Below, in pieces: positions 1 to 13,302 of a stretch of DNA of 64,000 nt; position 1 is the first letter of the stretch, and every line of letters begins with the position of its first letter. The stretch spans positions 374,501-438,500 of the forward strand of contig NC_058191.1 of the NCBI RefSeq assembly GCF_907165205.1. The letters run 5' to 3'. The position numbers and the translations under genes are program-made. Below the pieces are notes generated by a model that did no database searches, was not told where the DNA came from, and saw nothing but the letters and a program-made list of their open reading frames with translations. Origin of the DNA: Coccinella septempunctata. Lineage: Eukaryota; Arthropoda; Insecta; Coleoptera; Coccinellidae.

Positions 1-198
1 AATACGATAAATTACAGGAGATATTCAATTCATTTTTGACGTCTTGAGTTTCACAGAATAAGGCAGTTCAAATTCAAGAATAATAACTTTTTCTTAACAA
101 AATAAAAGAAAGTTAACAACTTAATCGGATTCAAAAATACTTAAGTACCTAAATGTCATATAGAAAGCAAATATTTGATGCCAGGTGTGTTTTTTTTC

Positions 199-1085
199 TC
201 AATATCGACTAAACCAAAATCCTTCTAAGTCCGCCAGAAAGCCTTCAAACAGATATCAGACTGGAGAATGAAACTCTAGAACAGGTCGAGCAGTTCAAAT
301 ACTTGGGAAGCTTCATAAATACTAGGGCTAACCTAGACATGGAAATACACAACCGTAACAATTCGGCATCACGGGCAATCTGGAAGCTAAAAGACAGAGT
401 ATTTCAAAATCACTACCTAAATCTGAAGACCAAGACAGCTGTTTACAAAGCAGTCGTCCTCCCAACGCTTCTTTACCGAAGCGAAAGCTGGACGCCCTAC
501 AGGCGACTTATTAAACAGCTTGACCAAACCCAACAACGTCATCTAAGACAGATAATGCACATCAGATGGTTCCACAAAGTTTCAAACGCGGAAGTCTTGC
601 AACGCGCGAGTTGTACAACAATTGAGAGAGCCCGACTCAGATGGAGTGGCCACATTCTGAGGATGCAAGACACAAGACTCCCCAAAATAGCTCTATACGG
701 CGAACTTACTGAGGGAGCCCGGAAACCAGGAGGCCAGTATAAGCGGTTTAAGGATACACTACATCAATCCCTAAAATCAGTTAATGCTAATCATAACTGG
801 GAACAACTAGCGTTAGACAGGTCACAGTGGAGGTCTTTGGTCCACAGCTATAATGGAGAATCGAGAAGGATACAGCGGCGGCCAGATCTGGTTGTCGACT
901 ATCCATGCCCGGAATGTGGTAGGATCTGTAGGTCACGGTTGGGTCTCTACAGTCACAGGAGAGCACACAGTCGCAATTAGTCTGTTCGCACTTTTTTTTA
1001 ATTTTTTTTTCTTTTCTTTTTCTTTTTCCCTTTTTTGGTCTTTTTGTAGATTCATTCCCGGCAACGGGATACAGCACTGAATGAA
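199..1085 (+). mobile_element. 3' end of a non-LTR retrotransposon (5'-truncated)
   Basis: An open frame at about 303-980 encodes the C-terminal part of a LINE endonuclease-reverse transcriptase. It has the thumb region typical of these elements (KTAVYKAVVLPTLLY, then a RARLRWSGHILRM-type stretch) and ends in a zinc knuckle CPEC-x12-H-x3-H followed directly by a stop. No Met fits a real start; the frame is simply open, so the copy is 5'-truncated and lacks endonuclease and polymerase motifs. After the stop come a pyrimidine-rich 3' UTR (about 990-1050) and an AATG-type tail. A second, damaged copy lies at 53722-54149, and the 3' UTR tail recurs inverted at about 24948-25047, so this is a family spread through the region. 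Clade (Jockey/CR1/RTE-like) is not decided. Confidence 0.85.
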
Positions 1086-1765
1086 TGATTTGTTGCCAGC
1101 TGCGTTTTTTTTCATAAACCGACTAAAAAACATTTTAATTGTGAGTTGAGTAAACAAAACATCTGAAATATGAAAATAAAACGAAAATATTTGTACAAGT
1201 CAAAGATTCACCCTGCACAAGTGGATAAATGAACACAGGAATGCTGGATAAAATAAGGAAATTAACAATTGAATCAAGCTTCCGCGTGATGAGCATAATT
1301 TCCTTCCCTTTTGTTCTTCAGGCTTCGGAAAAATCGATTTTCATGAATTGGAGTGCTGTGGCATTTGAATGGCAACGCAAGTGTGGAAGCTTCTCGACCA
1401 AATTTGCTGGGAGGTTTTGAAGTGATACAATTTATCAGAATTATTTTAATTTCGATCAAGAGAAAAAGGCTCATCTGACCCTTCTTGCTTTTTTTTCGAA
1501 AATAAGTCGGTATATTGTGAAGAGATGTTTCAGCCCTATGTATGACTGGAGTATTGAAAATTTAATTTTTAACAAATCCTCGTACGAAAAAATCCAAACG
1601 ATTGAGGTCTGGTGGTCTTGATGACCAGGCAATAGGACTATAGGTTCCCATCCACTGGTTGTCTATATATATGGCAATGCTTCTTTTGGGAAATAATGCA
1701 GAGCAAAAAATCCATTTAAGTTCATCTCATTTTATGACCTTTGCTATTACAATGTATTGAAGTAT
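1086..1765. other. Gene-free AT-rich stretch
   Basis: Only short open frames without recognisable domains. Around 1191-1220 there is a scrap resembling the end of the repeat family seen at 55165-55737 (tttgtacaagtcaaag followed by caccctg). Nothing else is supported. Confidence 0.5.
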
Positions 1766-1773
1766 GTATTTTA

Positions 1774-2028
1774 CATAGACATAGAGGTATGGACTGAGCA
1801 ATGTCAGCATGAAATTTGATTTTTTATAGAAAGAGAGAAATGATCGTCGGGCATTTCCTTTCTCTTTTTTGTTCACATAGAGGTGAGTGTAGACCAATCA
1901 AAATTCTAGAAAAAGACAACTGCATGCCCGACCTGCGTTCCTCTCTGTCACTTTTTTTGACCGTATTTCAAGCATAGATAGAAAGGGAAGGCACAGTCCG
2001 AGGCACAGTCCATGTCTCTATGTCTATG
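1774..2028. mobile_element. hAT-like MITE with 8 bp target duplication
   Basis: The 255 bp element has terminal inverted repeats: CATAGACATAG at the left and CTATGTCTATG at the right, with TGGACTG/CAGTCCA continuing inward. It is flanked on both sides by the same 8 bp, GTATTTTA (1766-1773 and 2029-2036). An 8 bp duplication is the hallmark of hAT transposons. It has no coding capacity, so it is non-autonomous. A second copy, interrupted and 3'-truncated, lies at 24899-25238. Confidence 0.85.
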
Positions 2029-2036
2029 GTATTTTA

Positions 2037-4916
2037 TGACCGCACCATTCATAGAATGATGTATGTGAGACTAAACAGTTAGTGATTATTTCACTTTTAT
2101 GTTGATTTTGCCTTGAAGATGTAAGTAATGAGTATATCGACATATAACTATTTATGAAGAGGTATTTTTTTCATGATACGAGATCAAAAAAAGAATGTAT
2201 TCGTATTGAAAAAAAGAAGAAGTTTTTTTCCACCCTTCGTACAGAAGATTTTTAAAAAAATATGTTGTATTCACAGTGATAAAGTGCCTGTAGAAAGTTC
2301 AAATCGTTTTTAGATATTTTCGAAATTAAAAAAGTCATGGCACATTTTCGAAATCGACACAATATAAAAATTTGGTTATATTTTCTAGGCAAATGGAGAT
2401 ATCGTAAAAAGGTTTCCACTTAAAGACTTTTCATGAAAATCGAGCCCAGGACTCCTTTCAACATTTTTACCTTTCTAATCTAGAATTACCAGAAACAGCC
2501 AAAATCAAGCAATTTGGAATACCGTGTATATACTTTCGAAATTGTATTCAAAAAAGAATGTGAAAAATCTTTCAAGAAATATGAACACATTCTTTTATTT
2601 TCACCTATTTTATGTGATGTTACTATCACACTTCTGTGAATATACAGACACAGATTCACAGAGAATACAATAGCTATCTTATTACATCTCCCCACTTCAA
2701 TTGACCACTGGAAAAATTAAGTTGTTTTTCCGCGTAACCAAAAAACCTAATTTTAAGGTTCAGTCATGTGGGCAGTAATTATTGAAGAAAACTTTGAAAT
2801 ATTGAAATTGGATTTTCTAGCTCAAAATGAACTGTTAAATTTTTTCTTTTCCGTCCTCTCTATAATTGTTTATTAGGCTTATTACCTCATACAGTTATCT
2901 AAAATGATTCCCGTAATTTTTTGGGGAAGTCTGGCTGAGTTTTAGATTGATCTCTTTCAACGATAAATAAAATAAACCTAAAGAATTCAAATCAGGTGAG
3001 CAGGATAGTTTCAAAATTGTTCCAGACATCCAATTAACATTTTCGCAGAGAAAGCATGGAGCCATCATCATGTTCAAAGATTAAAAAAAAATCATTTTTT
3101 TATTTGTTCAATAGGTATCTACATTTTAGTCAGTTTCTATCAAATTTGAGAAAAATCTTGATTTCTATTTCTCCAGGCTTTATGCAGTCAACCTTCATGA
3201 ACAAGTCTCCAATTTTAACATACCCATATCTCTGTAAGTTTCTCCACTCTAAACGCTGAAAAGCATGTCATGGGAATACGCTCAATCCAATAACCATTAT
3301 GGCCGAAAAGAGTGAACAATTAACTGCATAAGTGATATAACAACGTCATTCGATAACCTTCGCATAGCTAGAACCTGATGATTTAAATAGTAATCAACGA
3401 CTTAAGAGTCGAGTAATACACAGGATGTGAGCACCATATAAACAATAATCAATGATGCTACAATAAAAACATGGGAAAAATAACTCCAAAATAATTAAGG
3501 ATGATTTCACGAAATGTATCTATGAAAAAAATGAAGGTTATGTTATTTTGAATTTTATATAATTGAAAAAACGGAAATTCACACAGAGGTTCATTGTGCA
3601 TTTCCAAAAACAAAACAAAATCCAATTTTCACTGGAATCAAAAATTTCAACCTTCCAACTACCCCTAAATTGCCAGTTTATTCAACTTTCATTGAATTTG
3701 TTATTTTTGAATTGAAAAAAAATTCGTTAGTAGATTCTACGTATGAAAGTGCCTAAGAAGCTTCAAGTTTCAGATATGTAACTTCAAAAAAGTTATGAGA
3801 ACTTTTCGAAATCGTCAAAATCTCAAGTTTTCATTATAACTCAAAATCTAAATATGATAGACCGGTTCTGTTTTCAGATTTGGATTAGTCAAGAAAAAAG
3901 AGCTAGAGTATTTGTCATCCGTTTTCTTCTAACTGCTATAGTTCACGAGATCCCCTCAGTAGACAACGAATTCTGCCCACCCTGTACATAAAAAAGAAAG
4001 AGTGTACAATGTGTATAGTTCTAAATTAATTACAACCAAGAAATATCTGCAAATCGGTCGAACTGAGAAAGGAACACTTAATGTTCTTTCAATAGATTCA
4101 ATAGAATGATTACATAGCTAGAATTTGTTCAAATTGTTCTTATTGAAGTATCTTCCATACGATCTATTTCAGATACAAGGTAGAGCAACTCAACTAGGGC
4201 AGATTCATAAGTGAAATTTTATCTGTTCCAATAAATATTTATCTATTCAAATCGATTTTGAAAGGGAAATGTTTGGTTTTCTAGAGGTTCTGTAAATATT
4301 GATTATGTCATCCAAACACGAATGGTTCATAAATCGCCATTCGTGACTAAGTGATTCCCTAGGTTTCAGAAGCCATTTTGTGCGAGAAAATAATATATTG
4401 TTATGTTTGAAATTATTTCGCACATTTGTCATTATTTTCGAATTTTATCCTTCATTTTTAGAGGAGATTCTTCGATGTCATCAAATTCGTTGAGCCTCCG
4501 TTAGCGCTTCTCATGAATCTGAAATATACAGAGTGTCTCCTGTGTCACAAGGAAGATTCTGCAAATTTTTAAATACAACACGTGGCAAGCTCTCTTTATA
4601 CCCTGTATATCAGGTCGATCTCAGATGGGCAAATATTTGACCAAAAATGAATTGCAAAGGTTACTTGGAACAAATTGATAATTTTAAATTGTGACTGACG
4701 AATATGTGGAAGAAAAACCGGCATGTCAAATCTCGAATACTATCAATATTTTCGGAATAAAAATATATTGTAACAATCTCGGTAACAATATTCAAAGCAA
4801 GTAACCTTATAGAAAAATAGATTCTTATATATTTCCAACAATGAGATATGAAACACCCAGCCAATGTTGTAGGACACTGTATATAGTATGATTCAGGTTT
4901 CCTTGATTGTTTTTAG
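2037..4916. other. Gene-free AT-rich intergenic stretch with repeat scraps
   Basis: No convincing gene. Two spots end in the caccctgtac/ccctgtatat signature shared by the foldback elements of this window (about 3977-3988 and 4598-4610), suggesting decayed relatives. The open frames here are under 75 codons with no domain. Confidence 0.5.
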
Positions 4917-6399
4917 TACAGGGTATCCGAGTTAAAGCGTCCCTATACCTTATTGTGGAAACTAAAGGAGCAAAAAGAAAAAGTTGAATACGAAACTTGT
5001 CTGTAATCGATTGAACTTTTATTTTTTATAACCCACCTTAATACAGGGTGCTCCGTTTTTTCCCTGTTGGTATCAACTTTCTTATTTGAAATGGAACAGC
5101 CTGTATATTATTGCATTTTTGAATTCCTTGTCAAATTTCAAGGTAACTTTTGTATGACAACCATTGTCCTATATAGCACCGATTCTGAAGTATTCGACTT
5201 TTTCCTAAAATTTTGACAGCTGTAGGTGCTCACTAAAATAGCTGATACAAGCTTTCTAATGGATGTATCGAAACCAAATTTTGCCCCGATGTTGTCAACA
5301 TATTGGATCATACGTTTCATCGCTATTTTTAGCAATCTGATATACAGGGTCTTCAAAAATTTAAATTAAAAATTCAAATAGAAGTTCAATCAGAACTAAA
5401 TTTTTTCAAACGGCAACCTATAATTTTTTCGTTTCATCATGTAGAGCAGGTTGAAATGCGCCAAAAATGTATTCAAACTTTTTCTGTGAAGGGAATAGTT
5501 TCAGAAATATGGACTAAAAAGTGCATTTTCCCGTAAGAACCAACGATAATTTTTTTTATGTTGTCAGGCAACTACATACTTGATTATTTTGAGAGAAATG
5601 TATCTGTTAGTTAAGTCTCCCTTCAAAATTGAAATAATTTAATTTTATTGGGAGCGAGTACTGACTATGACCAAAAGAGTATTTTTGTCAGTCATTAGTC
5701 AATCTAGTTAATTAAATTTATCGAAAAAATCAAAGCCAACTATATAGCAGCAACACTAATTAATAAATTATCGTTGGTTCTTACAGGAAAATGCACTTTT
5801 TAGTCCATATTTCTGAAACTATTCCATTCACAGAAAAAGTTTGAATACATTTTTGGCGAATTTTAACCTGCTCTACACGATGAACACGAAAAAATTATAG
5901 GTTGCCATTTGAAAAAATTTAGTTTTGATTGAACTTCCATTTGAATTTTCAACTTTAATTTTGAAGACCCTGTATATCATATTGCTAAAAATAGAGATGT
6001 TACCTATGATTCAATATGTTGTAAGTGCTGGGCGAAATTTGGTTTCGATTCATTCATTAGAAAACAAGTATCAGCTATTTTAGTGAGCACCTAGAGCTGT
6101 CAAAATTTTAGGAAAAAGTCGAATATCTCAGAATCGGTGCTATATAGGACCATGGTTGTCATACCAAAGTTGCCTTGAAATTTGACAAGGAATTCAAAAA
6201 TGCAATAATATACTGGGTGTTCCATTTCAAATAAGAAAGTTGATACCAACAGGGAAAAAACGGAGCACTCTGTATTAAGGTGGGTTATGAAAATAAAAGT
6301 TCAATCGATTACAGACAAGTTTCGTATTCAACTTTTTCTTCTAGCTTCTTTAGTTTCCACAATAAGGTATAGGGACTTTTTAACTCGGACACCCTGTAC
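4917..6399. mobile_element. Long-arm foldback element
   Basis: A 1.48 kb near-palindrome. The left arm (about 4917-5560) and right arm (about 5761-6399) are inverted copies of each other over about 640 bp with scattered mismatches, around a spacer of about 200 bp with no coding content. The ends are TACAGGGTATCCGAG and, inverted on the right, TACAGGGTGTCCGAG. This is a non-autonomous DNA element of the foldback type. The TACAGGGTG terminus recurs on several other elements here (28150, 51610, 55165). Superfamily is not decided because no clean target duplication could be assigned. Confidence 0.85.
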
Positions 6400-9300
6400 A
6401 ACCGGAAGTGCAAAAGCTTCTGAAATATTTTCGAATGATCAGGCTTCTGCTAGGTCATAAATTTTCGAATCGTTTTGTTTACTATGAAAGTCTGTTGGGA
6501 TATAGAATTTGGGGCGTCCTGTATAATCCGGCATTACTCTCGAGCCAACTATGCAGGTCATATCGAAACGGTTCAAGCGAACTTTTCATTGATGTGATTC
6601 CACCCACCACCGTCTCGTTACCGGCTCACGTCCAAAAATATTTCAATAAAACTATGTATATTAAATTTCCCCTTCTTCGATCATACGATCATACCACGCA
6701 GCTCTAAAACACCGGCTATGACATCATACCGCACGATGGACTATGTCACTCACCGGGCAATTAGTCGCCTCAATTTCAACTCTACGAGGTTATTTGTCTA
6801 GCTCCTACACTGATGTGGTTCAATGAAACTTGTTGAAAACCTGTTATTTGCACTGACCCCCCGGACATTCGTTATTATTTCAGCATTTTTGTCGAACGCA
6901 GACAGAGACGCGGTCTGTTGACCTACGTAGGTATCTGAGCAAATGATGCAATTCTTCTTCCCTAATTTCAAGGGGTAGAAAATGCCATCCCTAAAATTTT
7001 TTCCCGAAAAACTTGTTTTCTCTTGTGTATCATACCATTGAAAAGCTAATTTTTGATAGATTTATTTTGACTAAATGAAGTCTTTTGTCATTTCTTGCTA
7101 AAAGTAACGGTCATATAAAAGACCCACACCATTTTTTTTTACAAGGAATCACCTCTTGAATATTTTTACACGCTCTGTACCTGACCTGAAAAGTTGCATA
7201 ATTTAAAAAAAATACTACAAAATAGTATATACCGAAGATATGAATTTTGAACGATACTTTTTACTCACTCTGTATAGCTTTTACCACCATATTACTAGCA
7301 AAGGTAAACGTAAACACTAAATTGAAGGAATTTATCCGAGAGTTCATCATGAAGAACAATAAATTAATATCAACGACAATTATTAATAAATCTACTCTAT
7401 CAATTCAAGAATTCTCTCATGACATCATACATTAGATAATAATCTGATGTATTCAACATTACGAATTATTGATAACAGTAATTTCCATGTAATTGAAATA
7501 CAGGCCAATACAGGGGTAGGCATTCGATCGTTTACTGAACGATTTACCAAATAACATGGATATTCTATAGAACTCTGGTCCTTTGTTCTTCAGGTATATT
7601 CCTGTTTTGTTTTGTATCGAACAAGAAAAAAAAAATTCTCAAAAATTTGTGTCTGATCAAGCAACTGTTTTTATGCTGTAGAACAAGAAAGAGAAATTAT
7701 AACACTTGAGTGCAAGCTCATCATTGGTGAATGTAAGGTATTTGCTTCATAATGAAGCACTTAAATTTTGTAATTGGTAGAATAATTAATTTAACTTGAA
7801 ATTGAACAAACGTTCATTACGTAGCAGATTTTCTTTCCACTTTGGTCCTTTTGAATAGTGATCGAGGTCGACAAATACTGTCACCAATAAACTCAATTTT
7901 AAAAATGATTTCCTGTATCAACATGTAGTTATTATAAATAAGCTCCATAGAAACTGAAACTAATTACTGTTTGCTTTCAGAATTAGAATAATGTAAGCTT
8001 ATTCAATGTAAACTAAAAATAGACTTTATCTGAAGAAACCATTATAATTCAGGAGAGAAGCGGTATAAATATTTCAATTGAACTGAAATAAAGGTGATAT
8101 GTAGTTAATTTTGTATTCGAACTACTCAAAATCCAATATATAACTATGTTATAAAATTTTAAACGAGGGGGATGATGAATAAATCGATCAGAGGCAATGC
8201 CTAAGAAGTATTGAAGGTTGAAGGAATTTTCTCAAAATCCATTTTTTTCCTTACATCCCCTAAGAAAATTAGTTCATAGAATTACTCCCTAAAATTACGT
8301 AGAAAACAGAATCGGATTGAAAGCCAAAATACAGATAGAATTTCCGAAACGAAGGTTGATAGATACTTCAATACATGTACCTTGGAAGTTGTCCAAATAA
8401 TTAAACTTACAAATGAAAAGGTGTTGGAATGAATACAACATCTATTGACAAGTCGACTGACCTTTATCGGAAGCTTAATTGAATTGATGATAATTGAAAA
8501 ATTTTTGCAACAATTTGCGTTATGTAATTTTAAACTATAATCAACTGAATTAAATTTCAAGGTTACCTAGATACTCCAAAATAAGAAATGACTCATAGTG
8601 TCGGAGAAATTTCAACAATTTCGAACAAACTAAAAGTGTGGGAAACTAAATTTCACACTGGGCAAAATTAATTCATATTTTTCGAAAATTAATCAATATC
8701 TATATCGTGGATATCATTACAGTTTGTCAATGTATCATTCGATAACCAGTTCAATGCAAACATCTCATAAATATAGAGATATTCATCAAGTAATTGGAAT
8801 TTAAAAGGATTCTCGAAAACCCCAAATCGATGTTGGTAAGAATTTCGGGTGCTCATAAAGGAAACACAAGCTTTCTCAATTACGTAACATTTTTCAGGTG
8901 AAAGATACAATATTCAACATAAAAATTGTTCCAACTATTAACCAACAACTTCAAAGGTACATTATTTGTCATTTAAGTCGGCCATTTGTCAAAACCCTGC
9001 CCAGCCGTCTTACTACGGTATAAACGGAAACTCCACTAATGGGAAGTTAAGGAAGGACTTACCCTATGATTAAACCGCGAAATACGTTTATCACTATTCT
9101 TGTTATCACCTTTTCCTCAGAAACTCGGTATTTTTCACTTTACAATAACAAATACTCCCTTCATCACGTACAGGCAAAATTGAACTGTTTTCTTCTATGG
9201 ATGCATCACTGAGCATGCGTTGTTTATCAATCTGTCACACACACCCAATGTATATACAGGTGGTCCAAATAAGCTTACCTTCAAATGGGGAAATTGCAAA

Positions 9301-10250
9301 TTAAAATGAAATTTTCATTCTAAGATACTATAGACATTTTTACCTGGGTATAGCTCTACAAAAATGAAATGTTACAAGGGATCTAAGAAACAGTTAGAAC
9401 ATTAAATATGTATTTGGTTAAGTCGTCCATATAAAATATAAATAATATGGAGGGTCTCTCTACCCTCCATAATAAATAATTAAACGATTGTCAGGAGTGT
9501 GGACAACTTTATTCAGAGTCAGTTACGAAAAATTATCCTTGTTTAATAAAAAGGAAAAAAACTCTCGAAAATTCAAATTCTATAACATCCGAACTTCATG
9601 AATCAAGATAATAGATGAATGGTCCAAGAACTAAAATCGTTCAAGAAAAAAAGTTTTTCTGATATTTAATACTAATCAGAAATAGTAATATATTATAATG
9701 AATATGAATCTTTAAAAGTTTAAATAATGGTCGGTGCTAAATATACCTATGCTTTTTATTTACCTACACTAGGATGATTTTTTTAGGGGCCTCCAAATGC
9801 ATCGTAGATGCCTTTGAACATTTTAAAGTTTCATTTTTGTATATATGTACGTTAAAATGTTTTCAATGTCTGGGAATGAAATATATACCTACCCCAATCA
9901 ACGATATGTTATATACCGATTTGCATGAAACGACTGATGAACGGCGAAAGAAATAATCTTTAAAGATTTATCCACCAACACTTCATCAGATGTGCAAGTG
10001 CACTTCTTTCCAAATGAAATGAATAAAGATTTTTTTTTACCTACAATTTTTTGAATTTTTGTTGATTCGACAAATTGAAAACTAGTTGATTTCCAATATT
10101 GACATGATATATTTTAAAAGAGGTGAACGAGAAGAATTTTACATTTCATTTCCATAATTAAAAAAAAACAATGCGTTCGCATTGAGAATATAAAAAAAGT
10201 AAATATTCTCTATGTCCCTATGTGCGCGGGAGAACGCTCAACGCGACCAA
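6400..10250. other. Gene-free AT-rich intergenic stretch
   Basis: No gene is supported. The longest open frame (6408-6707, about 99 codons) shows no domain or codon pattern and adjoins repeat ends. A perfect 10 bp hairpin with a 6-base loop lies at 9446-9471. About 8950-9240 is richer in GC and, read on the minus strand, carries a donor-like GGTAAGT; it could be a 5' exon of a gene outside the window, but this is weak. Confidence 0.45.
9446..9471. repeat. Perfect short hairpin
   Basis: TATGGAGGGT, loop CTCTCT, then ACCCTCCATA. The flanks are AT-rich. No function is claimed. Confidence 0.6.
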
Positions 10251-10548
10251 CGCGTATTTTTCTATGACAACCAGTGTTTGTTGTCTGCTTTTGACAGCAC
10301 ATTTAGGATACTGCAAAGTCCCTGTTTCCAGGAGATGTGATTTTGTTAGTCGTGAAAGAAAGGATAAAGGTGAATAAATTCTATATTTCCCTTTTCTATT
10401 GTCTAGCTTTTAATATAATCAACAAACACTCAGGATAACAATGTACGAATTCAATTTAAAATGTACATAGAGTACACTGCTAGCGAAAAGTAATGAAGAA
10501 AAAAATTGTTTTTGGTTATGTCGAAAAAAGCGTTTATCTAGATAGTTT

Positions 10549-12876
10549 ATGTTTTCTTCGTTTGTTCTAAATAATTTCATATGTTATTTTTGTCAAATGA
10601 TGACATCAGATAATCGTTTCAGCCACAACTCGACTTCAATGAGATATTTTCATTCGGATGGGTCAAATTCAAAATTGAAACCTGTGGACGACAATCGCTG
10701 GAAACCTACAGACTCTATTTTTCTGTCACATAGTTGGGAAGAACCTCAAACCAACGTTATCTGGGTGCAGAATCCCCTCCAACAATTGATAAATTCTGAA
10801 AACGGATCTGAGATGCCTACTGCAACAATCGGTAGTACACATCCCAACAATGAGGAATGTGGAATAAGAGATGTGTGGGCTCACAACTTGGAGGATGAAT
10901 TTAAGGCTATCAGACAGGTCAGCAATACATGATTATTCAAGGGGATAAAATTCCCCCACTTGAATCTTACAACTGTTTTTGCCAAGGATTGTGAGCAGAT
11001 TTGATATTTTGTAGGTTGTTCAAAAGTATACTTATGTTGCTATGGATACAGAATTCCCTGGAGTTGTGGCCAGGCCTATAGGAGAATTTAGGAGTTCAGC
11101 TGATTATCAATACCAAATGTTAAGGTGTAATGTGGACTTATTGAGGCTCATACAGTTAGGTTTGACTTTTTTGGATGACAATGGAAAGACACCTGGAGGT
11201 TCTTACACGACATGGCAATTCAACTTTAAATTCAATCTTCAGTGAGTTCATGTTATAATATGATCCTTGCAAACTCCTCCTGGGTTGTAATATAAGATCA
11301 CCCAATTTGATCAGTAGTTCCCATTTTTTAGATTATCAGATATTGTTTGATCTTGGAATATGATTTTTGAAACCCTCATAATGATATTCTTATAGGGAAG
11401 ATATGTATGCTCAAGATAGCATAGATTTGCTCACCAATTCTGGTATTCAGTTCAAAAAACACGAAGATGAAGGAATTGAACCCTTGGATTTTGCTGAGTT
11501 ACTTATGACATCTGGAGTTGTGTTGATGGATAATATAAAGTGGTTGTCGTTTCACTCTGGGTACGACTTCGGCTACTTGATCAAATTATTAACAGACAAT
11601 AATTTGCCCCAAGATGAAACGGATTTCTTCGATTTATTGAAACTTTATTTTCCTACCATCTATGATGTGAAGGTAAGCTATATATTCTTTTTCAAATCCA
11701 AAATATTGGTATTGAGGTGTTTAACACATGGGACATGATCAGGGAATTGACGCTTAATTAAACGGATTCGTATCGACTTATTTTTAATCGATAATTTGTT
11801 ACAATTATTACTCTCTCACTAATTTTTTTTTTTTTTAATTCTGATCCTGAACTCTCTATTGAGTTTTGACACAATTTGGGATTTTTTTATTTTTTGTGCA
11901 TTAATTTTAGGGTTTCATCACAGAACAACTACTAAGGTGTCAAAGTTAGTTATTCTGAACAGTAGTTATTATGTAACAATGCATAGAGGTGAGATATAAC
12001 TGTCACTATCACAGAATGTTATGGCATTCTGTGATGAAACCATAAATGTAATGAACAAAACAAGAAAAACCCAAATAATGTCGAAAAACTTTTGAAAACA
12101 CAATTTAAATATTTTATTGTAACACTTAGATTTGATAGCCAGCACATTTCAAACTATTGTGAAATGATTCAGGCAACCGAAGGCACAAATATAATTGTAA
12201 AATTATTTTTCTGTTGTATGAGTTTTTACGAGCGTCTACAAAGTTCTGAACTTGTCCATTGGTTAATCTGGTAAGCCCAGATTGCTTATTTTGAACTCGT
12301 TACAGCAAGATAAGATCAAGAGATCCTTATTCAGTGCAACACAAGGAATTCACTCTTTAAATTTCCGAAGCCTTTGAAATTCCAACAAAATTTTCAGAAA
12401 AATACAAAGAATGGCTGATTTAAGCCTGTTCCTAATGAATCATTTTTTGAGGGAGGCATGAAAAATAAAAATTTAAATAGAACTGAAGAATGATCTTCAA
12501 CTGAAGACAAATATAGACGATTGCAAAGATTTTTCTAATCATTACAGTACCTCATGAAATCATGTAAGAACCTCAAAGGGGGCCTCCAAGAAGTAGCAGA
12601 ACAGTTGGACTTAGAGCGAATCGGACCACAACATCAGGCAGGTTCAGATTCTTTACTAACGGGAATGGCGTTCTTCAAGATGAAAGAGGTTTGAAAAAAA
12701 AATCTTTCCCTAATAATAAAAATAATCATGATAAATCCTTTCAGATGTTTTTCGAGGACACAATTGATGACTCAAAATTTTCGGGTCATCTATATGGCCT
12801 AGGAACTTCTTTCAGCTTAAACGGATCTTCCAATTATTCAATTGACAATGGGGAAAATTCCACTCTTACCACATGA
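10549..12876 (+). CDS. Pop2: CCR4-NOT transcription complex subunit 7 (CAF1/Pop2 deadenylase)
   Basis: DEDD-type 3'-5' exoribonuclease that shortens mRNA poly(A) tails in the CCR4-NOT complex. Coding exons: about 10549/10597-10917, 11015-11241, 11396-11672, 12548-12688, 12745-12876, all GT-AG and in phase. Family landmarks: VAMDTEFPGVVARPIG (catalytic D and E), YQYQMLRCNVD, STWQFNFKFNL-type strand, SGYDFGYLIK (third catalytic D) and the C-terminal QHQAGSDSLLTG with the last D. Starting at the ATG at 10813 (MPTATIG) gives 293 aa, the usual length. Open frame continues upstream to ATGs at 10597/10600 and 10549, adding 70-90 residues, so an extended isoform is possible. A 5' UTR exon may lie at about 10250-10365 (donor AAAG/gtgaat). 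AATAAA is at 13102. It is convergent with ANKRD49. Confidence 0.95.
11911..12041. repeat. Small inverted-repeat element in a CNOT7 intron
   Basis: A perfect 15 bp inverted repeat, GGTTTCATCACAGAA at 11911-11925 and its complement at 12027-12041, bounds 131 bp in intron 3. This is the form of a very short MITE; no target duplication is clear. Confidence 0.55.
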
Positions 12877-13302
12877 AAATAGAGAGCAAAACTAAGAATA
12901 ATACCAAACAAAACCACAAAGGAGAACTTTTTCACATAAAAGTGGACGGTGAACGAAACCATCTGTTACATTTGTAAAAAAGCAGATAATTTATTTTTTA
13001 CTTTTAAAATGAACGATGTAAATTTAGTGTTAAGTTTTTCAGTATCGAAATGGAAAAACCTTTCCTTTTTTTAACTACGAAATCGTGAGTCTATTTTGTA
13101 AAATAAATGTTTCCAATCTGTTTATCATTGCTTTTATTAATAAAAACTTGAGATTATACATCTTATCTTTCATTATAATGATGAGAATACTAGCGTACAT
13201 AACCGATAACAATGATCTCAAATAATCATTCCAACAATCTGAAAAAAATATACAGAAAAATTAATTAAATGAAATACTCCTTTGTTACCAAGAAAATTTT
13301 AC

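Noticed and set aside
6408..6707. 99-codon plus-strand open frame
   Set aside because: No domain, no splice partners, directly next to a foldback end; composition like chance.
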